Assembly: GCA_050299855.1 (NCBI GenBank)
Contig: JBNKWQ010000043.1
Location: 186,001-250,000 of the forward strand
Reading direction: 5' to 3'
Origin: Hahella sp050299855
Lineage (GTDB): Bacteria > Pseudomonadota > Gammaproteobacteria > Pseudomonadales > Oleiphilaceae
DNA: 64,000 nucleotides
A program made the translations under genes and the position numbers. Below the pieces are notes generated by a model. That model did not search any database. It saw only the letters and a program-made list of their open reading frames with translations, and was not told where the DNA came from. Shown piece after piece: positions 9,501 through 17,430 of this stretch. How positions within the stretch are numbered: position 1 is the stretch's first letter; each line of letters opens with the position of its first letter.

Positions 9501-9659
9501 ATGAAGGGGGAAAACACCAGCACTCCTAAATGGTACGACTCAGCATTGGAGAATCTGAGAAGTGCTCGAAAATTGTTCGAGAACGATGACGAGTGGCTAC
9601 AAAAAACACTGGATGCAATAGACGAAGTCAACGAACTAATAAATGGACTTGCCATTTAG
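6579..9659 (+). CDS. large tetratricopeptide-repeat (TPR) protein of unknown function
   Basis: The protein has 1026 residues in one open frame. The first 190 residues form a non-repeat domain I do not recognise. From about residue 205 there are many TPR-like helix pairs (for example DLLALKASLLIRRGQKEEAY and FLAFQCGVCFEHLGQYREAS), with a second block at about 780-1010. There is no signal peptide or membrane segment, so it is probably a cytoplasmic scaffold or sensor. The coding sequence is AT-rich compared with neighbours, which fits recent acquisition as cargo. It stands alone between the RHH gene and a small zinc-finger gene. A defence role is possible, but no nuclease, NTPase or toxin domain is visible to support it. 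Confidence 0.8.
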   Translation: MDDKNRDGIHVPPYDLHPEYEDLLKKVCDYCSSRFVIHLPPHISEAAVFKAFIQSSLTTAQFKTLVSRFKTDSKDKSAPIQIKMHTFAVSNTGGLRPERAKEIFTNAAEISGKSDSEYLREFVEYCKNHKVFKNSTFDKYGNQHRAFINKEKTIRMLLDSGFDSPGEVQPLSLQDSITIKNEIESIKKSINGYPYGKSKSFKPNSTNLEKAFLDVEQLLYAVPHNTDLLALKASLLIRRGQKEEAYKLSESLYHKAPKNLGVIVAHLAALRNAKEPQKALVIAQESKKQFPDSAFLAFQCGVCFEHLGQYREASNEYIQAINIDETFFWPYRGLIHCLRNTDTSSNIESFLKKGLSIYPNDAGLLVELMAELKRKDKNEEAALYLKKLGSLDNYFFNNIAFDDLTLFLEKDNFNEAKKLLYSQLNTLEESHAKDKDICQAYLSLAILFEMEFEESENFQLLQSQKECYLEMLKINPDSISACRGLVKIYLRLDEYQSARKYADQLGKNICSTDFYKFCLELSKNAENTKNRLRPFKWCIELFPYEIKAYIFLSSIYISTGDIELAREQLEAALKIHGSLFQGLHHNIDEAESTLHLANTLLFWEKTSASSYFHFNKIKELYQRCRTDSIKQKDRKFWISASEHYGKFNLEALCRNENSKTLRETITVYEDLIKETSKLLNRKTWIEYCEQLSKLYRDLANIEKNTEHLEHSTKALKSLLPLIPQEDTEAEHWISIKRSIALNLYKLGELTNTSAPTKEAIEIFKETIDKASEQNLEYLGLDISFDLSNAMYDLFTINSDPTLLMECIAINNRLIESPYKEFHPGAWQGMGKSEFGLAEIQNNVDLAKESLQAFKKAVSYYEGKESILYPYNLQCMSSVMMFIADYDNDPKALREAESALNKAIPFYAPHGDNFIRECLVKKAICLGKIYILGDYKEFSKLDEAIATYEKAMSYFCDKTTKSYAFNLFDIGLLYKMKGENTSTPKWYDSALENLRSARKLFENDDEWLQKTLDAIDEVNELINGLAI

Positions 9660-9837
9660 GGACTGACATCTGTAAGAGATATCGCACAGAAGATAAGGAA
9701 ACATCCTCTTTTGTGACACACCGGATATCATTAGGATACGCACATCACTCGCACGGATGCGCGCTACAAGGAAGTGCCCAGTGAATGCGGCCCCGGAGCG
9801 GGTCGCCTACCTTCAAAACCATCAAGGACGAATGAAC

Positions 9838-10041
9838 ATGGATGACCTGAATCGCTACATTTGCAAAGTTTGCGGCCATTCCTCTTTTGTGGAATGGGAA
9901 CAACACCGTACTAACGCAAACCTCACCCGGCCCGTTGAAACATCAAGCATCGTTTGCTTGGTCTGCTCTCTACCCGAAGATTTCTCTGAGACTGATAAAC
10001 TTGTGTCTGAAAGTGAAACTACTTCTCGCCGAGTGGTTTAA
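9838..10041 (+). CDS. small zinc-ribbon-like protein
   Basis: About 67 residues from the ATG at 9838 (another ATG lies at 9832); AAGGA sits nine bases upstream of the former. The product contains CKVCG and a second CLVC pair about 30 residues later, a typical two-knuckle zinc-binding arrangement. The tail is acidic and serine-rich. Its 3' end overlaps the convergent HMCES gene by 23 bp. The function is unknown. Confidence 0.55.
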   Translation: MDDLNRYICKVCGHSSFVEWEQHRTNANLTRPVETSSIVCLVCSLPEDFSETDKLVSESETTSRRVV

Positions 10042-10717
10042 TATCGCCTATCGGCTGCATAAGGGAAGCGTCCTTATTTCGGGCGTTGCCCACCATTTTG
10101 CTAATCGGATAATAAACCCAACCCTCCAACTCTATGGGTAACAACAGAGGACGGATCTCACTGAGGTCAACAGAAGAATCCAACCACAAATCAAACTGAT
10201 CGGGTGTGATAAAAAGAGGCTGGCGATGATGTATACCCTTCATCAATGGAGAGGCCTCGGTGGTGATGATCGTACAGGATTCAAGTGGCTGATCGCCTTT
10301 CTCCCACCTATCCCATAACCCCGCGAAAAAGCAATACCCTCGCTCAGGCCGAATATAGAAGGGCTGTTTGATGCCCTCAACCACCGACCATTCTATATAC
10401 CCCGAAGCAGGCACAATTGCGCGGCGGTTTCTGAACGGCCCGCCAAAGGCTTTGCTTGTCTCAAGAGTTTCTGCCCTGGCATTAAACATGGAATATTTAG
10501 CTGAGATTTCAGGAGCCCATCTCGGCGTCAACCACCACCGCATCTCACGAACAATCTTGGCAATCTCATCCTTGATCATGACCAAAACGTCCTCGGTAGG
10601 GGCAATATTGTATTCGTCCGGCTGCGCTCTGGGTTTGAGGTGTGATACATCAAACCCCATACCTTCCATCATCCCGATAACCGCTGCGGAGTCGATCACG
10701 TTGTAACGCCCGCACAT
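10019..10717 (-). CDS. SOS-response-associated peptidase / abasic-site DNA-protein crosslinking protein (HMCES/YedK family)
   Basis: This encodes 232 residues beginning MCGRYN. After removal of Met1, Cys2 is the conserved nucleophile that forms a thiazolidine link with abasic sites in single-stranded DNA. Other family residues are visible: YNIAPT, FNARAET (Asn79, Arg81), the glutamate in SGYIEW (Glu109) and the histidine in GIHHRQP (His163). The usual motif has Asp after that histidine, where this protein has His. The length is normal for the family. Such proteins are common on plasmids and phages, where they shield abasic lesions in single-stranded DNA. Confidence 0.93.
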   Translation of the reverse strand: MCGRYNVIDSAAVIGMMEGMGFDVSHLKPRAQPDEYNIAPTEDVLVMIKDEIAKIVREMRWWLTPRWAPEISAKYSMFNARAETLETSKAFGGPFRNRRAIVPASGYIEWSVVEGIKQPFYIRPERGYCFFAGLWDRWEKGDQPLESCTIITTEASPLMKGIHHRQPLFITPDQFDLWLDSSVDLSEIRPLLLPIELEGWVYYPISKMVGNARNKDASLMQPIGDIKPLGEK

Positions 10718-10851
10718 GCTTTATTCCCCCTGAATTGTTCCTGGCACTATGATGGGTTCTTTGTCCTCTGTGACTAAAAATAGGCCATTCGGAAAATATT
10801 TGCGCAAAAGGAACTCATTTTTAGATAGTCGTCCCTAAAGAACCCCTGTTT

Positions 10852-11110
10852 TTACGCCGTCGTTAGCTGGCCTGAGTAAAACTTCCCTTTATTGGCCAGG
10901 TAAAGTCGAAGCAACTTCATCATTTTTTCGACATTAGCGGCCATTGGATGCGTCAATTTCAAAGCCCAAAGAAGCTGGGCCAGCTTCTTCAGGATCTTTC
11001 TCAGATTGAAGCCCGTCTACACAGTAACGCATGCACTTCATTACCGTCCTGGCCTTTCAGGTAGGCCCTGTGGGCACGTCGGTGCCATGAGCCGCCAAAA
11101 CTTAGTCTGG
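10852..11110 (-). pseudogene. decayed C-terminal remnant of an IS5-like transposase
   Basis: Read leftward, two frames together give HRAYLKGQDGNEVHALLC and then GFNLRKILKKLAQLLWALK, followed by about 40 more residues to a TAA at 10852-10854. This resembles the C-terminal segment of IS5-group DDE transposases. A frameshift separates the two halves, and no upstream catalytic region is present. It is a dead fragment of an insertion sequence. The terminal inverted repeats were not found, so the element ends are unknown. Confidence 0.6.
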
Positions 11111-11184
11111 GATCAGCGGAAGGGGCATGCAATTATTTTACATAGCGCAAAGTGATAACATTTATTATGGAAAATTGTGGCTTT

Positions 11185-11406
11185 CTAGTCAGCGATATCC
11201 AAACGAGTCTTAATACGCTCAACATCTAACTCTAACGATGCAATAGCACGTTCTTGACGAATAATGTCCCCTCGGATCGAGTGTAGACCTTCCTGTAATG
11301 AAATTTGACCGTCCTTGAGATCACGCTGCCCCTTCTTAAGATCAGCAACGTCATTTTGAATTTTTTTCAGAACCTCATAAATCAGCTCATTGGTTATTTT
11401 CGCCAT
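11185..11406 (-). CDS. small coiled-coil protein
   Basis: This encodes 73 residues with heptad-like spacing throughout (ELIYEVLKKIQNDVADLKKG, then LKDGQISLQEGLHSI and LELDVERIKTRLD). Similar short coiled-coil proteins with a KITNELIYEVLK opening occur widely in proteobacteria as single genes, but I know of no assigned role. It stands alone, flanked on one side by the transposase remnant and on the other by an AT-rich gap. Confidence 0.6.
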   Translation of the reverse strand: MAKITNELIYEVLKKIQNDVADLKKGQRDLKDGQISLQEGLHSIRGDIIRQERAIASLELDVERIKTRLDIAD

Positions 11407-11677
11407 TAATCTAAAATCCTTTCGTATTTATTAATAACATATAAAGGATTAAAAATAGAATAAAAACGTCCTCATACTAAGTAAAATTATATTCTTGGAC
11501 AATTATTCAAAAATCAGACTTTAGCCAATTATGGCGTTTCTTAATTTATAATTTACAGTGTACGAGTTAAAGACTTTATTTCTTGGCATGCTCTGGCATT
11601 ACAGAAAATCACTAAATAACGATATACTCCATGCAGGTCATTGAATCCCAAACCCGTCATCAGCGGAAGGAAACGGT
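11407..11677. other. AT-rich intergenic region, nothing identified
   Basis: This gap separates two divergent genes and presumably holds their promoters. I saw no repeat, hairpin or RNA gene in it. Confidence 0.4.
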
Positions 11678-12889
11678 ATGTTGGACAAGTCACACTCCCT
11701 TATTCTTTCGAACTACTCGACACCATATAAAAGCTACGCCATAGGCTTCGTGCTTGCCTTGTTGTGGTGCTCAATATGCTCATATGACATCTATCGTCAT
11801 GATATGAACATAGACATTGGCACTAAAATAGAAAGGGAATATGTTGCGACCGGAATACGTATTGGCCCACCTAAACCGAATTATATCGATAAAGAAGTAT
11901 GGTATTTTAATTTAGACAACGGAATGCCTTTCCTTGCACTGGCAATTATTCCTTTCTCAATTTGGTTTCTGGTGGGACATCGGTTTTCTGTTCTCCCAAA
12001 ACCACACTGGCTTTTAAATAGATGGCTCATTCTCGCTGCAATACCATTCATTGGGCTTTGGATTTTTGGAGCTATTTATGAAGAAGCATCGGGCTATGAT
12101 ATCGAAGAGAGCATTGGACATTCGCTCTTATTCTCTTTTGCCCCTGCACTTATATTTTCCCTTCCTTCCTATTGGTATGCCCTCCGTAAGTTATTCGCGG
12201 AAATTGATTCCGCGACCAAAAATCACGGAAAAAATCGAGACAACATTACTTTCAGGCCTTATGTGTTAGAGATGTTCCCCAACCCCTTTGTAAAATACAT
12301 TATCAGGGGAAATACGGCTTATATTGAAAAACTGTTGTCTGGTAACGTGCCCTCAATAAGCCTGGACGGGGCAGCAGCAGACATAGAGAACAAACCGCTT
12401 ATTTCGACAAAACGGTTAATCGATATGGGAGACCTTCGCATTCATAGTAACAACAAAGAGATGCTATGGAAGAATGTTTATAAAGTGACAAAGGCAAGAG
12501 ACTTAATTCTACACCCGGAAAAGCGGAGGCCATCTGATAAAGAAAATGTCAATGCCAAGGCTGATTATTCTTCTCCTATACAAAATGTTAAAGAGAACGT
12601 AAAACCGGAAAATCATACCGAGAAGGCCATGAGGATCGACCCCAACCACGAAGGCGCACGCAAAAAACTCGGAATGGAACTGTTGGACGAAGAGGAAGGG
12701 TTATCGACCAAAGATAGTTTTTATGATAGCTCAACTAGACTTAATGCGTTGATAACAAAGTGGGACCTTAGCCCGCATTTCACATACCATGAACTAAGTT
12801 CTAGACTTGCCGTTTTATTGGAAGAATCGAATGCGGATGCTCTCCAGATACATAAGGAGTTTTTGGAATTAAAGAAGCTGGCAGCCTAA
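11678..12889 (+). CDS. membrane protein with long cytoplasmic tail, unknown function
   Basis: This encodes 403 residues starting ATG after a GGAAGGAAAC stretch. Membrane segments lie near residues 20-38, 82-102, 112-130 and 145-165. The remaining 230 residues are soluble and charged. They include an NVKENVKPENHTEKAMRIDP stretch that resembles the edge of a TPR helix, and a C-terminal EFLELKKLAA. No enzymatic motif was recognised. The gene stands alone in the accessory region. Confidence 0.65.
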   Translation: MLDKSHSLILSNYSTPYKSYAIGFVLALLWCSICSYDIYRHDMNIDIGTKIEREYVATGIRIGPPKPNYIDKEVWYFNLDNGMPFLALAIIPFSIWFLVGHRFSVLPKPHWLLNRWLILAAIPFIGLWIFGAIYEEASGYDIEESIGHSLLFSFAPALIFSLPSYWYALRKLFAEIDSATKNHGKNRDNITFRPYVLEMFPNPFVKYIIRGNTAYIEKLLSGNVPSISLDGAAADIENKPLISTKRLIDMGDLRIHSNNKEMLWKNVYKVTKARDLILHPEKRRPSDKENVNAKADYSSPIQNVKENVKPENHTEKAMRIDPNHEGARKKLGMELLDEEEGLSTKDSFYDSSTRLNALITKWDLSPHFTYHELSSRLAVLLEESNADALQIHKEFLELKKLAA

Positions 12890-12892
12890 CAA

Positions 12893-13279
12893 TCAAAATT
12901 TGGGGGCATTCGCCGCAATCCCGAACTGGGCCTCACCGGGAAGGGACTCCAAATCAACAGGCGGTGTTGTAATCGGAATGCCATTCTCGATTTTATAATC
13001 TTGAATGGCTTTCCGGGCTGTTTCAAATACATGCACAACGTGAAGACTGTGCCGAGCGGCATTTTCCGGTAAATAACTTTTTGAATTGGCAAACCAAGCA
13101 ATATCCCTTTGAGTGCACTCATAAATGTTTTCTTCATTATCGGGAGCGCGTCGAGAACCATACTTCACGGCATTGGTAAAATAGGCTACCACATTGCCCG
13201 TCTTGGGATTAACACCCACGCTATCAATTCCCCATGTTCCGCATTTTTTAAAGTAATCTTCATGGTCTTCCATGACCAA
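12893..13279 (-). CDS. hypothetical protein
   Basis: This encodes 128 residues (or 126 from the ATG at 13273). It is soluble and has no motif I recognise. It ends four bases beyond the convergent membrane-protein gene stop, a compact arrangement that supports both genes. Possible secondary structure is mixed alpha/beta, with conserved-looking GIDSVGVNPKTGNVVAYF near the N-terminus. Confidence 0.5.
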   Translation of the reverse strand: MVMEDHEDYFKKCGTWGIDSVGVNPKTGNVVAYFTNAVKYGSRRAPDNEENIYECTQRDIAWFANSKSYLPENAARHSLHVVHVFETARKAIQDYKIENGIPITTPPVDLESLPGEAQFGIAANAPKF

Positions 13280-13411
13280 ATCTTTCTGTTATTATAACGT
13301 ATCACCTCATTAAGACTTACCATGAAATGACAAATTTGTGCAAATTTTAACCACATCCACGTTTCCCCTGTTGAATAGCCATCCTGTCAGCTCTTTCAGC
13401 CCCTTGTGGCC

Positions 13412-13609
13412 TTATCGGGGGTATTGATTTTGGTTTGCCGCATGCCGTTCCTGTTCAAGGATGCTAACAGCAGCATGTCTGATCAGTTTACATTGATGCT
13501 TGCTTAATGTTCCGTCACTCAACAAGCGTTCGAGCTTTGATATCCGGTTTTCAGGGTAGCGGTTTTTCAACCGCAAAACCCATGTTCTGATATTGGACGG
13601 ATCATGCAT
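13412..13609 (-). CDS. small basic hypothetical protein
   Basis: About 65 residues from the ATG at 13609, with GGGAG 12 bases upstream. The product is helical and basic (VLRLKNRYPENRISKLERLL). It follows the lipoprotein gene and its hairpin. No family was recognised, and a non-coding reading cannot be excluded. Confidence 0.35.
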   Translation of the reverse strand: MHDPSNIRTWVLRLKNRYPENRISKLERLLSDGTLSKHQCKLIRHAAVSILEQERHAANQNQYPR

Positions 13610-13625
13610 GCCTGATAATCTCCCT

Positions 13626-13653
13626 GCCGCTACCCGTTGGGGTGGGCAGCGGC
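13626..13653 (-). terminator. hairpin after the lipoprotein gene
   Basis: GCCGCT and AGCGGC pair, with an inner ACCC/GGG extension, 13 bp downstream of the lipoprotein stop. No strong T-run follows, so it may be an imperfect terminator or a transcript-end hairpin. Confidence 0.4.
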
Positions 13654-13665
13654 ATGATTTAACCC

Positions 13666-14940
13666 TTAAGGGTGACAACCCAAGGTCAGGTTAAAGATTC
13701 CTGCCGGGAACAGCGGTGCATCGCCCGCCATCATATTGGGCAGGATGATTTGTGCAGGCTGCGGCACGAACATCTGATAACACGCGCCCTCTTCCCAGAT
13801 ATAGCTTTCTGATGATTTTACCTCTCCCGTAGAAAGCGGATCAAAGGCAATACGGGTGATCTTGCCATCCTCATCAAAGGTAAGATTTTCTGTATAGTTG
13901 GTATTTGCAAATGCAGGGTTCATATCATCACTATGCACCGCATTTTGCAGGACGCCGCTTTCATCAAAGAACACATTAAGCGATGTTATCACGCCGCTGC
14001 TCAGCTCTTCTTTTTCGATACGCTCAAGCTGAGTGTCAGTGCGCCATGTGTAAAGTGCGCGCTCTTGAACCATACCTCCCACACGATACTCGGTTTCCCC
14101 CAAACGGCCATCACCGTCATAGCTAAAATACCAGCCACCCGTAACAAACCCGTTATCAAATGTAAGAGCCGTTAAAACCCCATCCGTATATTCAGGCACA
14201 TAGACCAGCGTCAGGGACGTATCAGGATTGATAACCTCTTGCGTGATCGTCTCGATCAACCCTTCCGAGGTATAAGCATAGGTAAAGGAGATCAATTCGG
14301 TGGTGCTGTCCGCAAACAGGTTTTCAATACTCACACTGAGCGGCAAGCCATTTTCTGTGAACGACAGGTCATTGCTGATCGCAACAATATCATCATCGCC
14401 CAAGCGGAATTGATCGGGCGTTCCGTCATCCAGATAAGTCGTTTCAATCGTGACATCGCGGGCATCCGCGCTATAGGTCACGGTTGAAGTCATTTCAGGA
14501 GTGCCGTTATTGTCAAAATCCCGCTCGATCTTTGACACCCGCATACCCGTGGTGGTCACAGGGGGCGTACATGTCACCGATACATTACTGACATTGGCGG
14601 TAATCGTGCCGCTGCTATTCTCCACCGTACAACTCAAATCACCATCGGCGGAAACAAACGCTACGGCGTAATCCGTCCCGTTTTCCAATGTGGCGGTGAA
14701 TGTAAACGGTGAAGCGCTAAATGTTTCTTCCGTGCCGTTCAGACTTAAAACCACATCACCGCTATTACCGCTAATCGTCCCGCCAACGCTATAGTTCTCA
14801 GTGGAACCACCACCGCTACCGTCCCCTGCATCATCCGAAGAGCCACCACCTGATGAGCCGTCCCCGCATGCGCCAAGCGTCAGAGTGAGTAAAAACGCGC
14901 ATGATGATTGCGCCCATGATTTTTGAAACTGCATAGCCAA
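13666..14940 (-). CDS. large secreted lipoprotein
   Basis: This encodes 424 residues with a signal peptide and lipobox LGAC (Cys25), then a Gly/Ser/Asp linker typical of outer-membrane lipoproteins. An Ig-like module follows (NYSVGGTISGNSGDVVLSLN and a TFTATLENGTDYAV-like stretch). The rest is beta-rich with YD/RHS-like strands (FSYDGDGRLGETEYRVGG). Such proteins are usually surface exposed and of unknown function. It is divergent from the downstream resolvase gene and is probably accessory cargo. Confidence 0.75.
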   Translation of the reverse strand: MAMQFQKSWAQSSCAFLLTLTLGACGDGSSGGGSSDDAGDGSGGGSTENYSVGGTISGNSGDVVLSLNGTEETFSASPFTFTATLENGTDYAVAFVSADGDLSCTVENSSGTITANVSNVSVTCTPPVTTTGMRVSKIERDFDNNGTPEMTSTVTYSADARDVTIETTYLDDGTPDQFRLGDDDIVAISNDLSFTENGLPLSVSIENLFADSTTELISFTYAYTSEGLIETITQEVINPDTSLTLVYVPEYTDGVLTALTFDNGFVTGGWYFSYDGDGRLGETEYRVGGMVQERALYTWRTDTQLERIEKEELSSGVITSLNVFFDESGVLQNAVHSDDMNPAFANTNYTENLTFDEDGKITRIAFDPLSTGEVKSSESYIWEEGACYQMFVPQPAQIILPNMMAGDAPLFPAGIFNLTLGCHP

Positions 14941-15169
14941 CTCCTTAAGTCATATTGATTGTTTTGCTTGTGGATAAATCGTGGTGGGATGCAGTTCCGG
15001 GTTTAAGAACCTGGTCGTTTCATGCAAGTCTGGAGGAAGCAAAAGGGAACCATTTTGTTAGTATTTCCATAAAGATTTTTGTGGGATGTAAGGTCTGGAG
15101 AATTCAAGGAGTTGCGATGCGAAGCATGGCTTTCAGAGCGACTTTGAGGCATGGGAAACAAAGGTTCCA

Positions 15170-15191
15170 TTTTGTCTATGCTTAGACAAAA
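15170..15191. promoter_or_regulatory. inverted repeat upstream of the small resolvase gene
   Basis: TTTTGTCTA and TAGACAAAA form perfect 9-bp arms around TGCT, ending 18 bp before the resolvase start. Small serine recombinases usually bind inverted sites next to their own gene, so this may be a res-like subsite and an autoregulatory operator. Confidence 0.5.
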
Positions 15192-15208
15192 GAATTAGGA
15201 TTCCTTAA

Positions 15209-15796
15209 GTGATTCAAAAACTTAGTAAAAAACACGCAGGACAAACCATTGGCTATGCCCGTGTGTCCACAGATGAGCAGCATCTTGACCTGCAACTTGA
15301 TGCCCTTCAGGAGGCGGGGTGCGTACGCATCTTTACCGATCAGGGGGTTTCTGCAACATGTAGGCAGCGCGTCGGGCTGGACGCGGCACTGGAAGCCCTC
15401 AGCGCGGGTGATACGCTGGTGATCTGGAAGATGGATCGGGCGTTTCGCTCTCTACGCCATGCCCTTGAAATGTTGGAAGTGTTTGAGGCAGACGGCATCG
15501 AATTTATCTCTCTAACCGAACAGATCGATACAACCACAGCACTAGGAAAATGTATGTATCAAATCCGATATGCTTTCGCAGAATTAGAACGGAATTTAAT
15601 ATCAGAGCGCACCAAGGCAGGTATGGCTGCTGCCAGAAAACGAGGTATAAAACTGGGCAGGCCACGTAAGCTCACATCCCAAAATATCACATGGGCGAAG
15701 GAGCAAATAACACTTCACCCTGCGATCACGATAACGTCACTCGCCCGAAAACTAGGCGTCTCTTATAAGACCTTGAGCCGGGAATTAAAGGCTTGA
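15209..15796 (+). CDS. small serine recombinase (resolvase/invertase family)
   Basis: This encodes 195 residues from a GTG with TTAGGA eight bases upstream. The catalytic motif is GYARVST with Ser20. The segment VIWKMDRAFRSLRHALEML and the E-helix region (ELERNLISERTKAGMAAARK) are standard for Tn3-resolvase/DNA-invertase proteins, and a C-terminal helix-turn-helix (TSLARKLGVSYKTLSREL) completes the family layout. The length is normal and all key residues are present. It could resolve multimers of the element or invert a segment. No transposase is next to it, which favours a plasmid-style resolution role. Confidence 0.93.
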   Translation: MIQKLSKKHAGQTIGYARVSTDEQHLDLQLDALQEAGCVRIFTDQGVSATCRQRVGLDAALEALSAGDTLVIWKMDRAFRSLRHALEMLEVFEADGIEFISLTEQIDTTTALGKCMYQIRYAFAELERNLISERTKAGMAAARKRGIKLGRPRKLTSQNITWAKEQITLHPAITITSLARKLGVSYKTLSRELKA

Positions 15797-15905
15797 TGTA
15801 ACGACTTATTTTACAGGCCGTTAGGCCTTAGCTATGGGACGGGTTCACTTCCCACACACATGATGAACCCGTCCCACCATTAATTTTATCGAGGTGGCAC
15901 TATTT

Positions 15906-16121
15906 ATGAAAGACATGACGAAACAACAGAAAAGATACTTCTTTAAGGTCTGCTATATCGTTGCCGTTTGTGAAGACAAAGACCTGTTTTTTCTGTTCTA
16001 TGAATGTAAGAGGCAATCCAAAAACCGCAAAGAATGTTTAGAGCTATACCAAGACGCACGGCGGCGATTATCACATCTCCCCGAGTTTGCTTATTGTTCC
16101 GGTCAAGAATGTACTGAATAG
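15906..16121 (+). CDS. small hypothetical protein
   Basis: About 71 residues from the ATG at 15906 (a GTG at 15894 would add four). The product is basic and aromatic with scattered cysteines, and no known motif was identified. It follows the resolvase gene and precedes the convergent ParA gene. Confidence 0.4.
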   Translation: MKDMTKQQKRYFFKVCYIVAVCEDKDLFFLFYECKRQSKNRKECLELYQDARRRLSHLPEFAYCSGQECTE

Positions 16122-16304
16122 TCTTACCTTATATGGACATGATATTTGAGTATCCTTCACACTTGCCGGAGAAAGAATAAGGGGAGCAGAAATACAAATG
16201 CAGGGTGTCAGTAACCTTGCATAGTAGCCGAGGAACGGCACGAGATGAGTTCCGGAACGCTTTCCCGTTTTTTGTAATGATCCCGATTGTGCCAATGCGG
16301 GCAT

Positions 16305-16943
16305 TCAATGGGGGCATCGGGTGTGATCGGCTTCGATTTCTTCCAAAGCCTGCTTGACCATGAAATAGAAATTACGGCAGAAGTTATTGACGTTGGTTGG
16401 AGGCGTTTGAAAGGGCTCGCCATCCGGATTTCTCAGTCGTTTTACACCGGCAACTCGCGGGAGCTGACCTATAACCATTTCTTTGGGTATTCGACTGTAG
16501 TAGTTTTCGAAATCCGCTTTACGTTCGAAGCGATTGCCGGAGACTGCATTCAAGACGAACTTAACGTTTTCCGCGCCGTGACTTTTTAGCAATTCCGCAT
16601 GCGTCAGTCCCAGATCGATAGCTTCCTCATCAGCAATCACCGGAACAATCACCAAGTCAACGGACTGCGCAATCCATTTATCAAAATCCGGTCTGTTTCC
16701 CCCACTATCAACAATGCAATAGCCATCGGCATTAACGGCAGCCCCCATTAAATTAGCCAGTATCTTAGGATCTCTGGCATCGTAATACATATACGGCCTA
16801 CCCTGCACTGTCATCGGCGGTCTGTTATCCGTATGCATCAAATGAGCAGGAACACCTCTCAGAGCAGCCCCTAATCCCAATGCATGGCAAAGCGTTGTTT
16901 TGCCAACGCCCCCTTTTTCACTCGCAATCTTGATTCCCTTCAT
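16305..16943 (-). CDS. parA: ParA-family partition ATPase
   Basis: This encodes 212 residues from the ATG at 16943, which overlaps the stop of the upstream small gene. The deviant Walker A motif KGGVGKTT is at the N-terminus. The segment GYCIVDSGGNRPDFDKWIAQ corresponds to the Walker A' / Walker B region, and VDLVIVPVIADEEAIDLGL follows. The short length and the lack of an N-terminal helix-turn-helix place it with type Ib-like ParA proteins, which work with a small ribbon-helix-helix partner. Its partner is encoded just upstream, and spaced inverted repeats lie beyond it. It should segregate the extrachromosomal form of the element. Confidence 0.88.
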   Translation of the reverse strand: MKGIKIASEKGGVGKTTLCHALGLGAALRGVPAHLMHTDNRPPMTVQGRPYMYYDARDPKILANLMGAAVNADGYCIVDSGGNRPDFDKWIAQSVDLVIVPVIADEEAIDLGLTHAELLKSHGAENVKFVLNAVSGNRFERKADFENYYSRIPKEMVIGQLPRVAGVKRLRNPDGEPFQTPPTNVNNFCRNFYFMVKQALEEIEADHTRCPH

Positions 16944-17191
16944 CACTTGCCCTCCTTCTTGGCTTTGTGTTCACTGATAATTAATCTCAAGGCTGTACTT
17001 GCCGACACAGGTTGCCCGGCGTCTTCTGCCAGCCTTGCCGCAATTGTGGCAATCCATTTAATATCAGCTTGCGAAATACTGTAGGTTTTGGGAATTACCT
17101 TTTTGGACTCTTCTTGAATAGATCTTGCTACATTATAAAATTTATCATCAGATGCAAACTGACTTAAATCATCAATCTTTGGTGCCTTCAT
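16943..17191 (-). CDS. small ParA partner, probable centromere-binding protein
   Basis: This encodes 82 residues, translationally coupled to parA. The C-terminal half (YSISQADIKWIATIAARLAE, then PVSASTALRLIISEHKA) fits a small DNA-binding protein with a strand-helix-helix core. The N-terminus is likely flexible. Its position between parA and a cluster of TTATGAACTTA repeats matches type Ib partition systems, where the partner binds the centromere and also represses the operon. The family was inferred from layout, not from a recognised sequence signature. Confidence 0.65.
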   Translation of the reverse strand: MKAPKIDDLSQFASDDKFYNVARSIQEESKKVIPKTYSISQADIKWIATIAARLAEDAGQPVSASTALRLIISEHKAKKEGK

Positions 17192-17215
17192 AATTACATC
17201 CCTTTTATTATTAAA

Positions 17216-17358
17216 TTATGAACTTATGATATTAAGTTCATAAGACCACCCTACCCTATTCATCAACTCTGACAAGACTATCATTTGCAAACACAAGAGT
17301 TATCAACGGAAATATTATGAAGTTATGATATTGTGTTATGAACTTATTAAGTTCATAA
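17216..17358. promoter_or_regulatory. partition-site-like repeats / operator of the parA operon
   Basis: The half-site TTATGAACTTA occurs at 17216-17226 and 17336-17346, and in reverse orientation at 17233-17243 and 17348-17358. A variant, TTATGAAGTTA, is at 17315-17325. They form one palindrome with a 6-bp centre close to the small gene and one with a 1-bp centre 105 bp upstream. This is the expected form of a parS/operator region for the ParA partner. Confidence 0.7.
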
Positions 17359-17430
17359 CTTAACAACCACGTCAACCAGCTTAAAATCCCATCGCGACTT
17401 CAACAGGATCATGCGATCTACAAGAATTAA

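Noticed and set aside
14955..15185. 76-codon open frame upstream of the resolvase
   Set aside because: The translation has no protein-like pattern, and the stretch overlaps the palindrome and promoter region of the resolvase gene.
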